Shown piece after piece: positions 57,847-64,000 of a stretch of DNA of 64,000 nt. A model generated the notes under the pieces. That model did not search any database. It had not been told where the DNA came from and saw only the letters and a program-made list of their open reading frames with translations. Each line of letters starts with the position of its first letter. The first letter of the stretch is position 1. The stretch is taken from positions 868,001-932,000 of the forward strand of contig OU452240.1 of the NCBI GenBank assembly GCA_911728455.2, in the 5' to 3' direction. A program made the translations under genes and the position numbers. The DNA comes from Marthasterias glacialis. Taxonomy: Eukaryota; Echinodermata; Asteroidea; Forcipulatida; Asteriidae.

Positions 57847-59504
57847 AACTGTCTCAAGACATTGGATGCCCTTGTGTTTCTTATTGCTAAATGTACATTG
57901 ATCAGATTTTGTGTTCATTTTTGACAAGTGAAACTGTAATTTTGTCGAAATAAATTTCAACTCTAGCGGATGGGAAATAATTTCAACTCAGTACAACTTT
58001 GTATTGAAGAAACATCATAGGGGTCATCGGCATCATTTAACTGTCTTGTGATGCTTGACTAACTCCTCCTTCCCTTCCCAACATTCTCCCTCCGCCCTGC
58101 CTCCTCAAAGGAAATCCCAAATCTGAGTCTAAATTTGTTCCAGGTCAGTTAACTTCAGTAATGCACCATGTAATTAGGCCGTCATTATGTTGTTACTGAC
58201 CAGAAACACTATCTGACTGCTCTACTTTACAGTACAGTAAGTCATACATTATCAGTCCATGATCTGTCAATCAGCACTTGATGATTTGCTGCAATTTACT
58301 TTGATTTAAGTAGGTTCTGCCGAGGGAGAAATTTACCAGGGATAAATTTACCCATGGAAACTCATTCTACTGCTGGGCCAGCACTGATATTACTTGAGTA
58401 GTAGTGCAACCGGAGCTCCATGCACACATCCTTAATTTCAAGGTAGACTTGGAATTTTAGTCTTGGAATTTTAGTCTTGGAATTTTAGTCTTGGAAAGGG
58501 CAAGTTTGCTTATCCACAAGAGAAAAGAAGTTCTTCTGTTTGGGAAAAACATACATTTTTTATTGATTTATTTATTGATTTATTTATTTATATATTTATT
58601 TATTCGTTTGTTTGTTTGTTTGTTTTGTTTTGTTTGTTTGTTTACTTGTTTATTTATTTATTTATTTATTTATTTTATTTTATTTTTGCTTTTTTGGGGG
58701 GACACAAATTTTTCAATTTTAAAGAATGGAAAAGTGACTATAGCTATGCATGTGGCATTTTTGTGCCTATACTTATTTCAAGATGTTTATTTAATTCTTT
58801 TAAAGACAATTTACTCATTTATTTTTATTTTTTATATTTAAAAAACTCTTTTTTGTTTTAAATCCATGTGTGTGAAAATATGTGTGAAATATTTTCGAAT
58901 TTGTTACTTGAAAAGTTTCACTTCCATTTTGAAATTGTTTCTTTTAACTGGGCTTGAGGCGTGTTCGTTTGTCTCTTTGTCTCTTTGTCTCGTTGTTTGG
59001 TGTAGAGGAGGGGAAGGGAAGGAGGATAAGGGAAGGAGGATGGCAGTACTGAAGGGGAGGAAATTATGAATAACTCACTTTCTTAGAACAAAAACCCTAC
59101 CAGGTGGTCTGATGAGAAAGTCACTGAACTCTACCATAGCGAATCAATCAAATGACTAATTTCAACCTGCATGTATCTACACCGCTACTCACACGCAACG
59201 CTGATAACCAGGGCTTGATTGGGTTAGTCACGGTCCAGCGATTTCAGAATCGCTAATGAGCATTCTGGTCATTAGGGATGAAAATATCAAGTTTTATGAT
59301 AGGGGGAAGTCAGGAACATTATGTGGGTAGGTAGGGTAGGCTGGTAGGCAGGGTTTGTCATGTGGGCTGATGAAGAAAAATTCTTAAAGAGGGTTTTGGA
59401 TCAGGTAGGGATTTGTGACGCCGGCTGCTAAGCTATCTCAGAGATACAAAGACCAGTTAAAATGTACATTTGTCACTAAAAGATTTCTGCTAAAATATTT
59501 TGGG

Positions 59505-59575
59505 GTGAAAAAAATTGACTAGAATGGGATTTGAACCTGCGACCTCTGGATTAAAGTGCCAGTGCTTTACCAATA
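59505..59575 (-). mobile_element. tRNA-like SINE fragment
   Basis: Minus strand: TTGGTAAAGCACTGGCAC, then AGAGGTCGCAGGTTCAAATC with a B box. The adjacent MITE has inserted into or beside it. Confidence 0.65.
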
Positions 59576-59751
59576 GACCTTTATCATGCTGCCACCATCT
59601 TGGTCATGTTCCAGTGTATCCAATAACAGTAATAGATGCTGACATTCATTGCACAAAAAGGAACCAGACTATTTGCCCTTCCAGCCTCGGTTTGGTTACA
59701 TTGGTTTGAATGGGAGAAAATCAAGATGGCCGCATCATGATAAAGATCTAT
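59573..59751. mobile_element. ATAGACC-family MITE, copy 2
   Basis: ATAGACCTTTATCATGCTGC at the left and ATGATAAAGATCTAT at the right. The body is the reverse complement of 10809-10989 (AGCCTCGGTTTGGTTACATT). Confidence 0.93.
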
Positions 59752-60895
59752 TGAGCTCTATCTAGCCCTATGATGTCGTCCTCCAAAAAATAAATATAGA
59801 TTGTTTTACTTACAACTCGTCACAAGTAAGGAAAATAATCAATCCGAACTTAACACTTCTACCAACAAGGTGTCAGTTGTAATTAAGAACTGTCACTAAG
59901 GAACAAAATAAACAGTCAAGTCATTAATGGCCAGTCAAAGGTGGGGGGGAGGGGCTACAAGAGAGGGGTAAAAGGAAACAGGATTTTAACAAAAGAAAAA
60001 ACACAAATAAGACAATTAATCAAATTCTTTCTTCCTGCTAATTTTTTTAGGTAAAATAAAAAAATTTCAAACTTTTTGTGACCTCCCAGATGTTTTTGAC
60101 AGACACAAATTTAAATTTGTTAATAACTTAAAGGACAATCCCGGCAAGAATCTCTGAGAGAAATTAGAATCTGCTCGTCTTAAAAACTGTGCCGTCCCTT
60201 CAATGCTGTACTGTTGGTATGTGTGTCACATCGAAACATCAAACCTAAATCGCCGTGATCTTCACTTCGCCCACTGCAGGGGGGAACTACGTCAACAAGA
60301 AAATCTAAAAATAGACAGGGCAGACATATGTATGTGACGTACAACATACGTATGTAAATGTTTATGGTTACATTAACCTCGCTAGAGCAATTTGTCAAGT
60401 TATTTTAACTCTACGTGTTATCGTCGTTATTATTGCAAATCCTTTTGTATATTAAAAATGACAACCCACTCCTTGTACAAGGAAGGAATTTGTACATTTT
60501 ATTGGCAATAAAACCAAGGAACCATCGAAAGTTCCAAGCACTGGTTCTTATAGGCCTGGAGAAACCTGTAAAAAGAAACAAAATAACAGAAGTCAAGTCT
60601 TAGATGTAAAAAGAAAAACTGCCAGCTTTGTCTACCTTTTCAAAATGGACTCAAGCTTGAGTCACCCTTTCACACTAGACTTCTAAAGACTACAAAAGCC
60701 CCACTCCAAGTTGGAATCGGGCAATTTCCTCATGGTGAACAGAGCGTACTATTCAAAACCTTGAGGAAACTACTGGCTCCTTGAATACGTTGAGTAACCA
60801 TGGCTCTGTTCAGAGATTTGAAGTTTAATCTTATTGAGTCACCCTTTTCATTTAACTCGTACTCAACCTAAGCCCAAATATCTCACGTTTGTACT

Positions 60896-61260
60896 TTAAA
60901 GCCATTATACACTATTGGTAAAGTGTCTGGAAATACTTCCATACCTTATGAGCATCAAGAGTTATTTAATCAAATCAACCTGCGAAAGTTTCAGCTCATT
61001 TCATTGTTTTCTTTATGAGAAAACAATACAATAGTCATTCAGCGTTTTTGTATTCATTCTAACAGCTGGATTTTTTGTCTCATGAGACGAAAAATCATTT
61101 GTGGATCTTATTTCTCTAGTTATTCGAAAACGATAACACATCAGACAAAAATATTTCACAGGAAGTTTTCTACCATCATCGTCTCTATAACATGTAAGTT
61201 ATTTGCAAATCTGTGAACATTTTGTTTTTCGGTGTTCCCAAAAGTGAATATGGGCTTTAA
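60896..61260. mobile_element. MITE (TTAAAGCC termini), copy 2
   Basis: Begins TTAAAGCCATTATACACTAT, ends ATATGGGCTTTAA. Inside GAGACGAAAAATCA and AAGTTTTCTACCATCAT, as at 38542-38852. A degenerate third relative lies near 15845-15940. Confidence 0.9.
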
Positions 61261-61594
61261 GCTCAAGCTTCCAAAGCTTAAATTTAGATACAAAATTACT
61301 CTGTTCAGCATCCGGTGTAAAATTCAACAACAACATTTGATTGTAAATTAATTTTGGCTGTAAATATTAGAAAATTACAAGTGGAACTTCTGCTTCCTCA
61401 AAAGCCTCTCCCCCAAGCAAACACCCATCCCCAAAGACGCCTCCTCAAAACACCCCCTCCCAACCTTTCCCTACCCCAATTTTAAGAAACAGTGTAATTT
61501 AAATACAACTTTTGTTTGTGTTAAATCTGTGCCCTTTTTTCATTTAAGAAATTAAAATGCAGAACTTTGAACCTCTTTACCGGTGGACAAAATC

Positions 61595-61745
61595 TGCTAT
61601 ACAGTCCTGGAGGCCACAGAGATATGGTCTCTCCTGCCCTGGTCTTGGCCTTGGTGCTCCTTCAAGAGTTTCCAAAAGACTTCAAGATTTTCCAGGGGGA
61701 GTGCCCTTTGCAAAATGAAAAGGGCCACGCCCAACCAAAGATGAC
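61595..61745 (-). repeat. Family R repeat, diverged
   Basis: CCCTGGTCTTGGCCTTGGTG, GAGTGCCCTTTGCAAAATGA. The same subfamily as 62403-62572. Confidence 0.8.
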
Positions 61746-62402
61746 ACTTCACACCTACTGCTAATTTTCTAAGCCTCCTTGTTTGTCCCAAACAAAACAA
61801 GTTTTTGGATTATCATCAACTTAAAAAACCCAAGTGCCATTTCATAACTCTTGCATCACAGAACAAGAAACCTTCCGAATAAGTCGCCATATTACCATGG
61901 AGATATGACGTCACATGTTTGTACTCTTGACTCTTACATTCTCCGAAGCTTCTGATCCAATTGAGTTCCTGCGTGGAATTTTTTTCCCCTCTCTCTCTCT
62001 CTCTGTGCCAGTACCATCCCTAATGCCCAAAACACCCGTTGACATTTTCTGAAAGCTAAGGCATAGTTCAGAAAAAGTTCTGCCGTCTCAATTAATGTTG
62101 TCATTTTTTTCTCGGTATGTGAACTTACGTCATGAGAACGAAAAAGACAAGATATGAAATGGTTTTTACCCATCAGATGGTCAGTGCACTCTTGAGGAAA
62201 TCAGAAACTTATTCCTGACAATTATTGAAAGTATTTCCAGCAAGTATTTAAATAAGTTATAATTATAAATTATCACTTATGATCTAATATTAGACTGAGT
62301 CATCGGCCTGTCATACAAACCTTTGAAATATTTCTTAAAATGGAACCTGGTTAAATGCGGACAATCAGTAAGGATTGTTTTTGTACCCAGACTTTCTTTT
62401 AT

Positions 62403-62572
62403 TAGGCCTGAAATTACCCGGAGGCCATGGCCTCTGTTGCCCCTGGTCTTGGCCTTGGTGCCCCTTCAAAAGTTTCCCATAGACTTACAGATTTTGCAAT
62501 GGAAGTGCCCTTTGCCAAATGAAAATGGCCTTGCTCTCTCAAAAACGAAATTTCAGTCCTGCTTATTATAGA
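62403..62572 (-). repeat. Family R repeat, diverged
   Basis: AGGCCTGAAATTACCCGGAG, CCCTGGTCTTGGCCTTGGTG, AAGTGCCCTTTGCCAAATGA, ending near TTTCAGTCCTG. Confidence 0.83.
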
Positions 62573-64000
62573 TTAAAAAGCTTTCTGGTGAAAATCGATG
62601 TTTCAAATTCTTAAGGAAGTTAAGTGTACTCAAGCATGGTTTAAGACTAGGCAACTTTTTACAAGAAAAGGGCACTTCAGCTAGAAAGGTTATTTGTGGG
62701 TATGGGAACATTTTGAACAGGCACCGAGAATTGCTGAACATCAAGAAACAGATCTCTTTAAAATGTCGTAGTTGTCAAATTACAGAGCATTTGTAAATTC
62801 TTTAGGAGGAAACCGACCTCATGAAATCTCGAGAGTTTGTTTCCTGTCAAAATATCTGGGAAAACATTTAGGAGATATTTATTATGATGTGTTGTAAGTC
62901 ACTTGACCTGTTGACCTCAAGCCAAACTTTAATGGATTTCTTCAGAAATGAACTTCTTGTCTTCAAGGTGAAGGCCTTCAATATAAAAAACATTGTTTCT
63001 CTCAGGTGTAAACAAAACTGGTGTTTGGTTACTTTGTTCATTGGCGCTGTAAATGTTGTTATAAACAGTGGGACAAAATCAGAATTAGTTCAAACCATAA
63101 TTTGCTTTTTAGAGAAAGGTTACCAGTTAAGCACATCCATTGTTTGTGGACGGTACCCTGCTTGTTCTTCTTCAGTAAAAAAAGATTTTTACAATCTTTT
63201 CTGCTCAAGTATCTCAGCTGTGTTTTAATTTGGCATAAAATATTGTGTTTTTTGTTCCCAATAACTTAACGAGGTTAGAAGTTTGTTTACGCCTCAAAAC
63301 AAGTAGGAAAGGAATAGCTACCAAATTAAATGTAACTTTACGATTTTTTTTAATGTTTCTTTTTTTGAGGGGGGGGGGAGCGTTGCTGGCAGGATAGGTG
63401 CAGTAGAATTATGGCATTGTAAGCAATTTAGCAGGTTGTTACTTGGCATCCCTTCCAGTTGGCCCAGGCCGTACCCTTCTCCACATGACCCTAGTACTTT
63501 AGAGGTCAAACCACTTGAGATAAATTCACCTTTTAGTAACACTAACAACCAGTTGTTGATAAGCTGCTGGTCCTGGTGTGTCGGGGGAAAAACGGAAATC
63601 CTTGACGGGACGACTGTAAATCTTCAGAGGGTAAATCTTTTACGTTTTTGTTTTAGGAAATTTTTGTTCATAATAATGCAGTCTTAAAGGAGAATCTTTT
63701 GTCGAAGATCTCTAAGCCTGTTATAAATGAGAAAACCAGGTGTGGCAAAAAAAAGTTTGTGAAAGTGTCAGCATGGTTTTTTTTTTGGTTTTTTTTATAG
63801 AACTTTTGAGGTGTTCAACTAGATACAAGTATGTGTCACATAGAAGTTTAATGTTTTTGTTTTATTTTTATTTATTTATTTATATTAGTTTGTTTGTTTG
63901 TTTGTTTATTTGTTTATTTTTTTCTCTCTTTTTTTTGGGGGGGGGTGGGGGAGGGGAGGGGTGTTGCAGACTTTGAAGTACAGTATGTACAATCCAGGTT

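Larger units (their letters stand above)
57491..64000. other. Gene-poor right end
   Basis: No supported coding exon. Contains a triple 14-bp repeat (CTTGGAATTTTAGT) at 58448-58496, ATTT/GTTT microsatellites at 58556-58688 and 63864-63925, a CT run near 61987-62005, and the elements listed separately. The long frame at 58491-58841 is the microsatellite. Confidence 0.5.

Noticed and set aside
58491..58841. 116-residue hydrophobic frame
   Set aside because: It is translation of ATTT/GTTT microsatellite.

Overview
This is a window of animal nuclear DNA: spliced genes, AT-rich introns, tRNA-derived SINEs and many short palindromic (MITE-like) elements. The gene content fits an invertebrate deuterostome. 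An echinoderm, probably a starfish, is my best guess, but that rests on the style of the repeats and on a lectin with a C-type lectin domain plus a PAN domain, not on a species marker. Nothing bacterial, viral or CRISPR-like was seen. Many open frames start at non-ATG codons and are chance frames or lie inside repeats.

Layout. (1) Positions 1-8929, minus strand: the 5' half of the TTC17 orthologue (tetratricopeptide repeat protein 17). I resolved thirteen coding exons with matching phases; the gene runs off the left edge, and one small exon seems to be missing between exons 4 and 5. (2) 12105-13694, minus strand: the large terminal exon of a GT10 alpha-1,3-fucosyltransferase. Its start codon lies on an upstream exon I could not find. 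(3) 18591-21335, plus strand: a tandem pair of intronless secreted lectins with a C-type lectin domain followed by a PAN/apple domain. The first copy is a pseudogene with two frameshifting deletions and the second is intact. (4) 25494-30531, plus strand: a complete 298-residue tetraspanin in seven coding exons, all joined in phase 0, followed by a 36-bp minisatellite in its 3' flank. (5) 31.1-64 kb: no convincing coding exon. It holds a possible promoter and first exon near 33.2 kb, SINEs, MITE families, a 23-bp minisatellite at 40 kb, degenerate larger tandem arrays, and several unique stretches that could be regulatory DNA of a neighbouring gene.

Functional links. The genes do not form an operon or an obvious pathway. 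TTC17 is an ER/cilium-associated TPR protein, the fucosyltransferase acts in the Golgi, the lectin is predicted to be secreted and to bind galactose-type sugars (QPD motif), and the tetraspanin is a membrane organiser. What unifies the window is its repeats: at least a dozen families of short inverted-repeat elements, several present twice or more, sit in introns, next to a stop codon and between genes.
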